Below, in pieces: positions 16,569 to 25,151 of a stretch of DNA of 64,000 nucleotides. The translations under genes and the position numbers were made by a program. Source of the DNA: RPQJ01 sp963793675 (lineage in GTDB: Bacteria; Pseudomonadota; Gammaproteobacteria; Steroidobacterales; Steroidobacteraceae); assembly GCA_963793675.1 (NCBI GenBank), contig CAWCBA010000002.1, positions 124,001 to 188,000 on the forward strand, given 5' to 3'. Position 1 is the stretch's first letter; every line of letters starts with the position of its first letter. The notes beneath the pieces were generated by a model. That model worked only from the letters and a program-made list of their open reading frames with translations, ran no database searches and had not been told where the DNA came from.

Positions 16569-17654
16569 ATGGCCGGGCGATTCCGCGTCGTCGATACCGG
16601 GGTCATGGAGGGCCGGTTCAACATCGCGATCGACCAGGCGATGATCGAAGAGCACCAGGCCGGACGCATCCCCGACACGTTTCGCTTCATGCGCTTTCCG
16701 CCGACGGCGCTGATCGGGCGACACCAGGCCTTGCGCCAGGAAGTCGACGTCGAGTATTGCCGGACCCACGGCATCGGCATCGTGCGGCGCATCACCGGCG
16801 GCGGCGCAATCTATCTCGATGAGGGCCAGCTGGGCTGGGGCCTGGTATTTCACCGCACGGCATTGGGCCAGGTCTCGCTGGCCGAGGTCGCGAGCGCCAT
16901 CTGCCAGGCCGTGGCCGCGGGTTTGCGCCGGCTGGGGGTCAATGCCCGCTACCGGCCGCGCAACGACATCGAGGTGGACGGCCGCAAGATCAGTGGCACG
17001 GGCGGGTTTTTCGACGGCGACACGCTGATCTACCAGGGCACCGTGCTGGTGGACATGGACCCCGCCGCCATGGTCGCCGCGCTGCGCGTGCCGCGCGCCA
17101 AGCTGGAGAAGCGGCAACTCGACTCGGCGGCGCAACGCGTCGTTACCCTGCGTGAACTGCTGGGTCCGGCAACGCCCGGCCTGCCGGCCATCCAGAACGC
17201 GTTGCTCGAGGCCTTCAGCGAGCGTTTCGAACTCGACTGGAACTCGGAGCCCTTGAGCCCGGCCGAGCAGGCACTCGCGGCAAAGCATCATCGTGAAGAG
17301 ATCGGCACGGATGAATTCGTCGCCGAGGTCGACGACCCGGCCCACGATGCCGACTTTGCGGCAGGCACGCACACGGGTGCGGGCGGCACGGTGACCACCT
17401 ACCTGCGGCTCGAGGGCGCCGCGCGCAAGCGCATCGGCCAGGCACTCATCACGGGAGACTTCTTCGTGGCGCCACCGCGGGTCGTGTACGACCTCGAGGC
17501 AGCGTTACGCGGCGCCTACGTCACGGACGCCGACGGGATCATCGAGCAGTTCTTCCTGGAACGACCGATCAACGCACTCAGTGTGACGGCCGCCGATTTC
17601 CAGGCATCGCTCGACGGCGCACTGGCGGCCGCCCGTGCCCAGCGCCCGTCGTGA
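16569..17654 (+). CDS. slpl: sLpl(AB)-type lipoate:protein ligase for LbpA
   Basis: A 361-residue member of the LplA/LipB fold. The N-terminal large domain has 'RRITGGGAIYLDEGQLGWGL' (lipoyl-AMP binding, equivalent to RRxSGGGAVYHD) and 'DIEVDGRKISGTGGFFDGD', in which K of GRKISG contacts the acyl-adenylate. The C-terminal small domain (about residues 215-360) contains the accessory fold seen in sLpl(AB) and LplA. In sHdr organisms this ligase attaches octanoate or lipoate to LbpA. Start codon and stop are tightly packed: six bases after lipS2, and the next gene starts inside the stop. Confidence 0.9.
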   Translation: MAGRFRVVDTGVMEGRFNIAIDQAMIEEHQAGRIPDTFRFMRFPPTALIGRHQALRQEVDVEYCRTHGIGIVRRITGGGAIYLDEGQLGWGLVFHRTALGQVSLAEVASAICQAVAAGLRRLGVNARYRPRNDIEVDGRKISGTGGFFDGDTLIYQGTVLVDMDPAAMVAALRVPRAKLEKRQLDSAAQRVVTLRELLGPATPGLPAIQNALLEAFSERFELDWNSEPLSPAEQALAAKHHREEIGTDEFVAEVDDPAHDADFAAGTHTGAGGTVTTYLRLEGAARKRIGQALITGDFFVAPPRVVYDLEAALRGAYVTDADGIIEQFFLERPINALSVTAADFQASLDGALAAARAQRPS

Positions 17655-18344
17655 AGACACTCGCGGTCGTCCAGCACACCTCGGCCGAGTACCTCGGCCT
17701 GATCGAGGATCACCTCGAAGGCCGGCGGATCCGCTTCCGCTATTCACGGCCGTTCGCCACGGGCGGACGGGTACCCGGCCCTGACGGCGTTGCACGACGG
17801 ATTGGTCCTGCTGGGCGGCGGACCATGGGGCAGCGCCGGCACGCGCGACGTTCCTACGCTCGCGCAGGAGATCGCGCTGACGCGGACCGCGCTCGACAAG
17901 GGCTTGCCGGTCCTCGCGCTCGGGCTCGGAGCGCAGATCCTGGCCATCGCGTCAGGTGGCGGATCGTCGCCCTCACCGCTCGAGTTCTCGGTGAGCGAAG
18001 CGGAGCGCACCGACGCCGACGCGCTGCAGGGATACCTGCCGCAAAGGTTTCCCCTGGTCGTGTACGGCCGCGACCGGCCGCAACCCCCGGCAACAGCCCG
18101 GATACTCGCCCGGGATCTCGACGGTCGCCCCGCCTTGTTCCAGGTCGGGACAAACGCGCTGGGCTTCACGGGGCACCCGGGAACAAAGGCCGCCATCGTC
18201 GAGGACCTGATCATGGAGTTCGACGAGGGGCCGGCGGATCCAGCTGCCCAGCTCGCGCGTTTGCGTTCTTTGCAACGCAGCATCGAGGACGCGCTGGTGC
18301 CGATCATGACCGGGGTCGTCAAGGTGCTCGCGCTCATGGGCTGA
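17651..18344 (+). CDS. Class I glutamine-amidotransferase-like protein, one apparent frameshift
   Basis: About 230 residues. The N-terminus 'TLAVVQHTSAEYLGLIEDHL' and the second segment 'DGLVLLGGGPWGSAGTRDVP' are those of GuaA/YfeJ-like class I GATase domains. The region 'GLPVLALGLGAQILAIASGG' is the nucleophile elbow, but the usual catalytic Cys (GxCxGxQ) is replaced by Leu-Gly (ALGLGAQ), so glutaminase activity is doubtful. The frame changes at about 17760: 'SRPFATG' continues as 'ADGYPALTALHDGLVLL'. The GTG start overlaps the ligase stop by four bases. Such a GATase-like gene in a lipoate operon has no assigned role; an inactive, binding-only domain is possible. Confidence 0.72.
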
Positions 18345-18384
18345 ATCTTCGCCACGACGCGTATTGCGAGCGGAGCGTAATTAA

Positions 18385-18400
18385 ATTAGGGTGCACTAAT
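18385..18400. promoter_or_regulatory. Operator 4: perfect ATTAG-N6-CTAAT upstream of the sHdr operon
   Basis: ATTAG GGTGCA CTAAT lies 55 bases before the ATG of the dsrE3-type gene that opens the shdr operon. The 111-base gap to the lipoate operon contains nothing else recognisable. Confidence 0.75.
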
Positions 18401-18455
18401 ACTTTCGGACGCCCGTGCGTGCTGCGCTGCGTCATTGTGAACCGGAGAAGTCCAG

Positions 18456-18836
18456 ATGGCAGACAAGAAGCTGATCATCGTCATGGCCAACAGCGATCCG
18501 CGCAACGGCGAGGAGATCGGCGCACCGATCTTCCAGGCGACTGTCGCGGCCGCCATGGATTTCGAGGTCGAGGTGATCTGCACCGCCACCGCCGGGAGAT
18601 TGATGAAGAAAGGCGTGGCGGAGCGCCTGTGGGTCAAGGAAGGCTCTCCCAAGAGCGTCTACGACTTCATCAAGGACGCGCACGAGGCGGGCGTGAAATT
18701 CTACTGCTGTTCGCCCAACCTCGACCTGTTCGACATGACCAAGGACGACCTGATCCCGGAATGCGACGGCATCATCGGCGGCGCCTACCTGATCGAGCGG
18801 GTGATGGAAGACGATTCGGAAGTCTTGACGTACTGA
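18456..18836 (+). CDS. dsrE3: DsrE3-type small sulfur-relay protein
   Basis: A 126-residue cytoplasmic DsrE-fold protein. 'LIIVMANSDPRNGEEIGAPI' is the first strand-loop, 'MDFEVEVICTATAGRLMKKG' the second, and 'AGVKFYCCSPNLDLFDMTKD' carries adjacent cysteines at the position where DsrE-type proteins bind persulfide sulfur. DsrE3 proteins accompany shdr clusters and accept sulfur from TusA or thiosulfate-derived persulfide. It is the first gene after operator 4 and lies 30 bases before shdrC1. AGAAG/GGAG-like purines precede the ATG. Confidence 0.88.
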   Translation: MADKKLIIVMANSDPRNGEEIGAPIFQATVAAAMDFEVEVICTATAGRLMKKGVAERLWVKEGSPKSVYDFIKDAHEAGVKFYCCSPNLDLFDMTKDDLIPECDGIIGGAYLIERVMEDDSEVLTY

Positions 18837-18866
18837 GGTCGCGGCCGCAGCGGCTCGGGAGGGGAC

Positions 18867-19610
18867 ATGGAACACGCGGGCACGCGCGTACAGGAGTTCA
18901 TCGGCGACCCGGTCTCGGACACGCCGCCGGTCGACCGCAAGCAGCTCGAGGCGATCTTCTCCGACATCCAGTCGGACATGCGTTTCGACCACGAGCTGAA
19001 CGGCTGCCTCAACTGCGGCATCTGCACGGCCACCTGCCCTTCCGCGCATTACTACGATTACAGCCCGCGCGAGATCGTCCAGCTGCTGTGGACGGAGAAC
19101 CTCGAGGGCATCTACGACGCCATGCAGGAGAAGATCTGGGCCTGCGCCCAGTGCTACACCTGCGCTGCACGCTGCCCCTTCGGCAACTCGCCGGGCGGCC
19201 TCGTCATGGTCATGCGCGAGGTGGCGATCAAGCACGGCATGGAATCGGCCAAGAACGTGCTGCGGCCGTTCAGCCGGGTGATGCTCAAGCTGATCTCGAC
19301 GGGCAACCAGCTCGCGCCGGACATGATCAACAAGGAAGGCTTCCCCGACTGGGGACCGAACATCTCCAAGGTGGACGCGCCGCTCGCGATCCTGCGCAAG
19401 GCGATCCCCATGCCCACGCTGCACACGACCAAGACGGCCTGGGAAGTGAATCTCAAGACGTCCGTCGAGCTCTACACCATCTGGGAAGAGACGGGCGTGC
19501 TCGGCAGCCTGAAGACGATCGACATGAACCTGCATGACGTCATCGCCGACATCATGGAGGAGAAACGCGACGAGCTCGAGGAATGGCTCGAGGAACAGGC
19601 AGAGGAATAG
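18867..19610 (+). CDS. shdrC1: sHdrC1, iron-sulfur subunit of the sulfur-oxidising Hdr-like complex
   Basis: A 247-residue cytoplasmic ferredoxin-like protein with two [4Fe-4S] motifs: C47-C50-C53-C57 (GCLNCGICTATCP) and C93-C96-C99-C103 (ACAQCYTCAARCP). The C-terminal 100 residues are helical and end in a strongly acidic tail (EEKRDELEEWLEEQAEE). HdrC proteins carry electrons between HdrB and HdrA. A GGAGG motif five bases before the ATG and the position directly before shdrB1 fix the assignment as the first C subunit of a type I cluster. Confidence 0.95.
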   Translation: MEHAGTRVQEFIGDPVSDTPPVDRKQLEAIFSDIQSDMRFDHELNGCLNCGICTATCPSAHYYDYSPREIVQLLWTENLEGIYDAMQEKIWACAQCYTCAARCPFGNSPGGLVMVMREVAIKHGMESAKNVLRPFSRVMLKLISTGNQLAPDMINKEGFPDWGPNISKVDAPLAILRKAIPMPTLHTTKTAWEVNLKTSVELYTIWEETGVLGSLKTIDMNLHDVIADIMEEKRDELEEWLEEQAEE

Positions 19611-19667
19611 CAGGCCACGCACCTGCAGCAATGACCCTGACGCAGACACGCTCGGGAGGAGACGGAC

Positions 19668-21026
19668 ATGACGACGGACAGCAAGATTCCTGGTGAGCGC
19701 TTCACGGGCCACGGCCCCGAATGGCGCGAGGTGAAGCTCTCGCGCAGGGACGCGAACATGGCCACGGCCTGGGTCGAGCAGGTCATCGACAAGCGCTCGA
19801 TGCTGACGCAGAAGGACCGCGTGGACGACGTGCGCGACCTCATGTGGCAGCTCGAGAAGGAAGGCGAGATCGTCGTCCACCGCGTGAGCGACGAGCACCA
19901 GCCCGTGATGGTCAAGACGCTGTACGGCTGGGACAAGAAGATCCCGACCACCCGGCTCTGGCACCACAAGTCCTGCGGCCAGTGCGGCAACATTCCCGGC
20001 TACCCGGCCTCGCTGCTCTGGCTCATGAACAAGATGGACATCGAATACCTCGACGAGACGGACCAGACGTCGTGCACGGCGTGGAACTACCACGGCTCGG
20101 GCATCGGCAACATCGAGAGCCTGGCAGCCGTCTTCCTCCGCAACTTTCACCAGGCCTACGTCGCCGCGAAGGCGCAGGGCCTGCCGGCAAGCTACTACTA
20201 CCCGCTGGTTCACTGCGGCACGTCCTTCGGCAACTACAAGGAAGTCCGCGGCTACCTGCTGCGCTCGGCCAAGTTGCGCGAGAGCGTGACCAGGATCCTC
20301 GGCAAGCTCGGCCGGCTGGTCGACGGCAAGCTGCTGATCCCCGAGGAGGTCGTGCACTACTCCGAGTGGCTGCACGTGATGCGCGGCCAGGTCGCGAATC
20401 ACCAGGAGATCGACTGCAGCCATGTCCGGGCCACGATCCATCCCGCGTGCCACGTCTACAAGATGGTGCCGGAGGACGTGGTCTATGACGACGACGTGCT
20501 CGACGGCAACCGGGTTGCCGTGTCCACCGGCATCATGCAGTCGCTCGGCACCCAGGTCATCGACTACAGCACCTGGTACGACTGCTGCGGCTTCGGCTTC
20601 CGGCACATCATCTCGGAGCGCGAGTTCACGCGCTCCTTCGCCATCGACCGCAAGCTGCGCGTGGCGCAGGACGAGGCGCACGCCGACGTCATGATCGGTC
20701 ACGATACGGGTTGCATCACGACGCTCGACAAGAACCAGTGGATCGGCCAGGCCACCGGCAAGCCGGTCGACGTGCCGGTACTGGCCGACTGCCAGTTCGC
20801 GGCCATGGTCTGCGGCGCGCATCCGTACAAGATCGTGCAGTCGCACTGGCACGCCTCGTCCACCGAGACCCTGATGGAAAAGCTCGGCATCGACTGGCGC
20901 GCCAAGAAGGCCGAGTTCGAGGCCTACCTCAAGGAAGTGGCGGCCGGCCGGTTTGAATCCCTCTATGACCCGCGGCGGATGGTCACCTCGGGCCCAGGCT
21001 ACAAGCGGATCGAAGCAGCAAAATGA
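19668..21026 (+). CDS. shdrB1: sHdrB1, CCG-domain catalytic-type subunit
   Basis: A 452-residue subunit of the HdrB family. Cysteine-rich regions occur at 'HKSCGQCGNIPGYP', 'IDCSHVRATIHPACHVYKM', 'WYDCCGFGFRHI' (CCG motif 2) and 'GHDTGCITTLDKNQW'. The N-terminal CCG motif is degenerate compared with methanogen HdrB, as is usual for sHdrB1, so it probably holds one non-cubane cluster instead of two. GGAGG lies five to nine bases before the ATG, and the stop overlaps the start of shdrA (ATGA). It would form the B1-C1 half of the sHdr complex acting on LbpA-bound sulfur. Confidence 0.94.
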   Translation: MTTDSKIPGERFTGHGPEWREVKLSRRDANMATAWVEQVIDKRSMLTQKDRVDDVRDLMWQLEKEGEIVVHRVSDEHQPVMVKTLYGWDKKIPTTRLWHHKSCGQCGNIPGYPASLLWLMNKMDIEYLDETDQTSCTAWNYHGSGIGNIESLAAVFLRNFHQAYVAAKAQGLPASYYYPLVHCGTSFGNYKEVRGYLLRSAKLRESVTRILGKLGRLVDGKLLIPEEVVHYSEWLHVMRGQVANHQEIDCSHVRATIHPACHVYKMVPEDVVYDDDVLDGNRVAVSTGIMQSLGTQVIDYSTWYDCCGFGFRHIISEREFTRSFAIDRKLRVAQDEAHADVMIGHDTGCITTLDKNQWIGQATGKPVDVPVLADCQFAAMVCGAHPYKIVQSHWHASSTETLMEKLGIDWRAKKAEFEAYLKEVAAGRFESLYDPRRMVTSGPGYKRIEAAK

Positions 21027-22069
21027 ACAAGCCAATCCTGATCGTCGGGGGCGGGCCGGCGGGCCTCGCGGCCGCGCATGCGCTCGCGCGTGTCGGGCAG
21101 ACCAGCGTGCTGGTCGAAAAGGAGGATCGTCTCGGCGGCGCGCCGATCCTCTCCGGCTACGCCAAGCTGGTTCCTTCGGGCGAGTGGGCCCGTGACGCGA
21201 TCGGCGGCATGGTCGATCGCGTACGCGGCGACCCGCTGGTCGACGTGCAGACGAGCGCACGAGTGGAATCCTTCGCCGGCCAGCCCGGCGCCTTCAGCGC
21301 CCGGCTCAGCAACGGCGCCAGCGTCGATGCGGCTGCCGCGATCCTGTGCACCGGCTTCACGCATTTCGACTCGGTCAACAAGCCCGAGTGGGGCTTCGGC
21401 ACGTTCCCCGACGTGGTCACGACCACGCAGGTCGAGCAGATGATCTCCTCCGGCAAGGGCGTGCGCTGCCCGTCGGATGGCCGCAAGCCGCAGCGCGTGG
21501 CGATCCTGCTGTGCGTGGGCTCGCGTGACCGCCAGATCGGCCGCGAGTGGTGCTCGAAGATCTGCTGCACCGTGTCGGCCAACATGGCGATGGAGATCCG
21601 CGAGGAACTCCCCGACTGCCACGTCTACATCTATTACATGGACATCCGCACCTTCGGCCTGTACGAGACCAAGTACTACTGGCGCAGCCAGGAGGAATTC
21701 AAGGTCAAGTACATCAAGGCGCGCATCGCGGAGGTCACGTCCGACGGCGAGAAGCTCGTGGTCAAGGGCGAGGACACGCTCGTCAAGCGCCCGATCACGA
21801 TCCCGTTCGACATGGTGGTCCACGCCATCGGCATGGACCCGAACGTGGACAACAAGACGATCGCCTCGACCTTCGGCATCGATCTCGAGGGCCACGGCTA
21901 CGTCGCCCGCGGCAACTCCTACGGCAACACGGCGGAGACGTCGCGTGCCGGCGTGTTCGTCGCCGGGGCGGCATGCGGACCGGAGACGATCGACGACTCC
22001 ATATCGCAGGGTCACGCGGCCGCGCTGGCAACGCTCGGCTTGCTGCAGCCGGCGCGCGCGCGCGCCTGA
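21023..22069 (+). CDS. shdrA: sHdrA, FAD-binding subunit
   Basis: A 348-residue flavoprotein. The dinucleotide fold begins at residue 5 (ILIVGGGPAGLAAAHALARV), and the second FAD contact is 'GVFVAGAACGPETIDDSISQ' near the C-terminus. The [4Fe-4S] ligands seen in sHdrA are in 'GREWCSKICCTVSANMAMEI' together with 'LLCVGSRD'. It is shorter than methanogen HdrA and lacks the extra ferredoxin domain, as is typical of the sulfur-oxidising type. It sits at the centre of the C1-B1-A-H-C2-B2 order, overlaps shdrB1 by four bases, and should be the electron-junction subunit. Confidence 0.95.
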   Translation: MNKPILIVGGGPAGLAAAHALARVGQTSVLVEKEDRLGGAPILSGYAKLVPSGEWARDAIGGMVDRVRGDPLVDVQTSARVESFAGQPGAFSARLSNGASVDAAAAILCTGFTHFDSVNKPEWGFGTFPDVVTTTQVEQMISSGKGVRCPSDGRKPQRVAILLCVGSRDRQIGREWCSKICCTVSANMAMEIREELPDCHVYIYYMDIRTFGLYETKYYWRSQEEFKVKYIKARIAEVTSDGEKLVVKGEDTLVKRPITIPFDMVVHAIGMDPNVDNKTIASTFGIDLEGHGYVARGNSYGNTAETSRAGVFVAGAACGPETIDDSISQGHAAALATLGLLQPARARA

Positions 22070-22083
22070 GGACGGCCGGCGAG

Positions 22084-22963
22084 ATGTTTGGCCGCTCATC
22101 CCGCGCGAGCGTTCCGGTCGTCCCGGAGGGGCCACAGCTCGATCTGAGCGGCCCGCGCCTGCGACAGGCGTTCGAGACACTCGTTCAAGGCGCCGAGGCG
22201 CACGGCGGCATCGAGCGCTACGTGGACGCAGTTGAAGCTCAAGCAGACCCTCTTCCGCGAAACGCTCGTGTCCCGGGACGGGCAGCGAGCGCGGCAGATC
22301 GAAGCGGCGGCATTCATGCCGCTATGTGCCTTCCTGCCGACAGTGCGGCGGCGGATCGTGCCCTGGCTCGCGGAACCACTGTTCAGCGAATTGCGCGCCG
22401 CGGTGGCGATGCTGCTCGAACCGGCTGACGACACTTCCGCGACCGACGCGCGCATCCGCGCCTTCTGCGCCAGCTTCCCGCAGGACGACTCCCACCGCTG
22501 GACACGCGACCTGGCGGCCGAGTTGCTGCACAACTGCGATCCGGAGCGCTATCCGCTCATGACCCGCTGGGTCTGGGATGCCGGCACCAACACCGGCGTG
22601 CTGCGTGAGATCTGGCACGCCCCGGATGTCGACCACCATACGATTGCCGCACGCGACGATCACGCGACGTTCCTGGTGCTGCGCGCGGAGCTGAGCCAGT
22701 TCCTGAGCGGCAACGGCGTGTTCCGCGACGTGCTGCAGTTCGTCGACATGCTCTGTGCGCAGGTCTATGCGGGATACATCTGCGAGCAGGGCGGCAGCTA
22801 CCTGCGTACCGATTTCACCGCGCCGGAAGACCCGATGCAGCACTCGCGGCGCCTGCTCGGGCTCGACGGCATCCGTCCCGGCAGCGGCCGGCTGCGCATC
22901 AAGACCATCGACGGCGAGGCGTTGAGCGTCGCCGACCCATCCAGCCCGCCGGTCTCCGGCTGA
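22084..22963 (+). CDS. shdrH: sHdrH, conserved protein of the sHdr operon, one apparent frameshift
   Basis: About 290 residues with no assigned domain; the protein is found between shdrA and shdrC2 in type I clusters. The N-terminus (MFGRSSRASVPVVPEGPQLD, then 'RQAFETLVQGAEAHGGIERY') is in one frame. From about 22226 the protein continues one frame over as 'LKLKQTLFRETLVSRDGQRA' and then 'EIWHAPDVDHHTIAARDDHA' to the end. It is largely helical with few cysteines. The location and packing (14 bases after shdrA, 12 before shdrC2) support a role in the complex or its assembly. The break is best explained by a single-base error. Confidence 0.8.
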
Positions 22964-22975
22964 GAAGGCAAGCCC

Positions 22976-23770
22976 ATGCCCATCCATGAGCAGTCACTGA
23001 TACGACCGGAAGACCTCAAGACCCACGAGCAGCTCGTGATCGACGGGGTGGACGTATCCGGCCACTGGAGCACGTTCATCCAGTCCCGCGTGGTTTCGGA
23101 CTATAACGAGGCGATGCAGGACGAGGTCGCGGCACTGCCCGGCGGCGAGCACATACACCGCTGCTGGCAGTGCGGTTCCTGCACCAACTCCTGCACCGTC
23201 AACGCGATCAACCCCGAGTTCAACCCGCGTCACTGGATCTACCTGGTCCGCATCGGGATGGAGTCGGAGATCCTGCGCGACAAGGACATCATCTGGCAGT
23301 GCGTCTCCTGCAACAAATGCACCTACGCCTGCCCGCGTGACGTGGTGCCGGAAGGAGTGATGAAAGCCCTCTCCCACTGGCTCGAGCTGAAGGGGCACGT
23401 CAAGCCTTCGCCGTCGATGGTGTTCGACGAGGTGTTCTCGGAGCAGGTGTTCCAGCGTGGCAAGATCGAGGAAGGCCGGGTCATGCAGCGCTTCTTCAAG
23501 CGCACCGGCCAGAGCCTGAACCAGCCATGGCTCATCGAGATGATGAAACGGATGCTGCGGCACCTGCCGCTCGGCATGCTGACGAAGCTCGGGCTCGCGA
23601 CGCTGGTCGCCCCCAGCACCAGCGGCTGGTCCGGTGCCCGTGCCGCGATCGAGGAGTACGTCCACGAGCAGGAGCATAAGCGGCGGCGCGCACTCGGCCT
23701 GGACACGTTGATCGAGGCGGCGAAACGCGATGCCGGACCGGCCACGGCAGGCGAAGGGGCAAGGTCATGA
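22976..23770 (+). CDS. shdrC2: sHdrC2, iron-sulfur subunit
   Basis: A 264-residue protein with two [4Fe-4S] motifs. The first is C63-C66-C69-C73 (RCWQCGSCTNSC, followed by Thr instead of the usual Pro) and the second is 'QCVSCNKCTYACP'. The rest is helical, with a positively charged C-terminal region. It forms the second C subunit of the complex and overlaps shdrB2 by four bases. All cluster ligands are present. Confidence 0.95.
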   Translation: MPIHEQSLIRPEDLKTHEQLVIDGVDVSGHWSTFIQSRVVSDYNEAMQDEVAALPGGEHIHRCWQCGSCTNSCTVNAINPEFNPRHWIYLVRIGMESEILRDKDIIWQCVSCNKCTYACPRDVVPEGVMKALSHWLELKGHVKPSPSMVFDEVFSEQVFQRGKIEEGRVMQRFFKRTGQSLNQPWLIEMMKRMLRHLPLGMLTKLGLATLVAPSTSGWSGARAAIEEYVHEQEHKRRRALGLDTLIEAAKRDAGPATAGEGARS

Positions 23771-24702
23771 GCACCGCGAAGGGCAAGTACCAGAAGGTCG
23801 CCTATTACCCGGGCTGCGCGCTCGAGGGAACGGCACATTCCTACAACCGGTCGACCCAGCAGGTCGGCAAGGCGCTCGGCCTCGACCTGGTCGAGGTGAA
23901 GAACTGGAACTGCTGCGGCGCGATGGAAGTCAAGAACATCGACCCGAAGCTGCAGACCTACCTGTCATCGCGGGTGATGGCGATCGCGGCCTCCGAAATG
24001 AAAATGGACGTGGTGATGGCGCCGTGCAACGGCTGCTACCACAACCTGAAGAAGGCCGAGTACGACCTGGCGCACGACCCGACCAGCGTGCAAGTGGTCG
24101 ATCGCCTGTCGAAGAAGGCGGGGCACGCGACTTACGAAGCCGGCCAGGTCGAAACCATCCATGCGCTCGACTGGATCATGCACGGCATCGGCGAGGACGG
24201 GCTGAAGCAACGGCTCAAGGGCTCGCTGCAGGGGCTGAAGGTCGCCAACTACTATGGCTGCATGTACACGCGGCCGCGGCACATCTTTCCGGAGAAGGAC
24301 AAGGGGCCGGGCACCGAGTCGACGTCGAAGCCGCATTTCATGGACGACCTGCTCGGCGCAGCCGGAGCCGTCAACGTCGAGTTCCCGCTGAAGACGGCCT
24401 GTTGCGGCGGGGCCCACACGCTCTCGGACAGCGACACGTCGACCAAGCTCGTGCTGAACATCCTGCGCACGGCGGAAGCCGCCGGCGCCGAAGTGATCGC
24501 CACCGAGTGCCCGACGTGCCACTCCGGCCTGGAGATGCACCAGGTGCGGGCCGAGAAGAAGTTCAACCAGCCGACGAAGGTCAAGATCCTCTACTTCACC
24601 CAGCTGCTGGGACTTGCGCTCGGGCTGTCCCCGCGACAGGTGGGCGTGCACGAAAACATCTCGGATTCGCTCGGGTTCCTGCGCGAGAAGGGCATCGCGT
24701 GA
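23767..24702 (+). CDS. shdrB2: sHdrB2, two-CCG-domain subunit
   Basis: A 311-residue HdrB protein with two complete CCG domains. The first has 'YYPGCALEG', 'NWNCCGAMEV' and 'PCNGCYHNL'; the second has 'YYGCMYTRP', 'TACCGGAHTL' and 'ECPTCHSGL'. These ligands build the two non-cubane [4Fe-4S] clusters that split disulfides in classical HdrB. In sHdr it is the most likely site of disulfide/thiol chemistry with lipoyl-LbpA. In other type I clusters lbpA follows directly, but here a hydrogenase operon follows and lbpA is 6 kb further on. Confidence 0.95.
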   Translation: MSTAKGKYQKVAYYPGCALEGTAHSYNRSTQQVGKALGLDLVEVKNWNCCGAMEVKNIDPKLQTYLSSRVMAIAASEMKMDVVMAPCNGCYHNLKKAEYDLAHDPTSVQVVDRLSKKAGHATYEAGQVETIHALDWIMHGIGEDGLKQRLKGSLQGLKVANYYGCMYTRPRHIFPEKDKGPGTESTSKPHFMDDLLGAAGAVNVEFPLKTACCGGAHTLSDSDTSTKLVLNILRTAEAAGAEVIATECPTCHSGLEMHQVRAEKKFNQPTKVKILYFTQLLGLALGLSPRQVGVHENISDSLGFLREKGIA

Positions 24703-25138
24703 GGTCGCTCGCTGAGATCGAGCAACGCCTCGACGAACTCGAGGCAGGTGCGGGCGTCTCCTGCACGGTCGCCGCAGCGGAGCTGGTCGAACTCGGCGAG
24801 GACGGTGCTGGAGCACTGGGTCAACGCAAAGGGCCTGGCGCCCACGCAGGACACCCGCGAGGGATTTCGCCTGCTCGCCCTGCACCGCCAGGGCTGCACG
24901 GACGACCCGAGCTTCAATGCCTGCCGGGAAACCTGCCGTGAGCTGGCCTACCACCACAACCTGCTGACGTCGGATGCCGCAGCATCCCGCGACGCCACAG
25001 CGGCGGCTGATGATGGCGATGGTCGCCAGGCACCTGTTCCTGTTCGTGACCGGCAAGATGCAGGTCGCGGCACTCGGTGACTTCTGCTGCGCCTCGCGGC
25101 CCATCCGGCAGCAGGCCGAGTCCCGGGAGACCGGCTGA
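24699..25138 (+). CDS. Unrecognised ~140-residue protein between sHdr and hydrogenase genes, two apparent frameshifts
   Basis: I do not recognise this gene. Starting at GTG 24699 (overlapping the shdrB2 stop) the protein reads 'RSLAEIEQRLDELEAGAGVS', then, after one extra base at about 24804, 'VLEHWVNAKGLAPTQDTREG' and 'GCTDDPSFNACRETCRELAY'. After about 24975 a third frame gives 'RRLMMAMVARHLFLFVTGKM' and 'ALGDFCCASRPIRQ', ending at 25138. It is helical, has six cysteines (CTDD, NACRETC, DFCC among them) and no signal peptide. The last part could instead be a separate 54-residue ORF from ATG 24974. Context suggests a hydrogenase or sHdr accessory protein. Confidence 0.5.
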
Positions 25139-25151
25139 GGGGAGCGCCGGG

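Noticed and set aside
15219..17372. A 717-residue minus-strand ORF opposite lipS2 and slpl
   Set aside because: Antisense shadow with His/Arg/Ala/Val-rich composition; the radical SAM and ligase motifs are on the plus strand.
18432..21260. A 942-residue minus-strand ORF opposite dsrE3-shdrA
   Set aside because: Low-complexity antisense of strongly conserved sHdr genes, with no start signal; a typical high-GC shadow.
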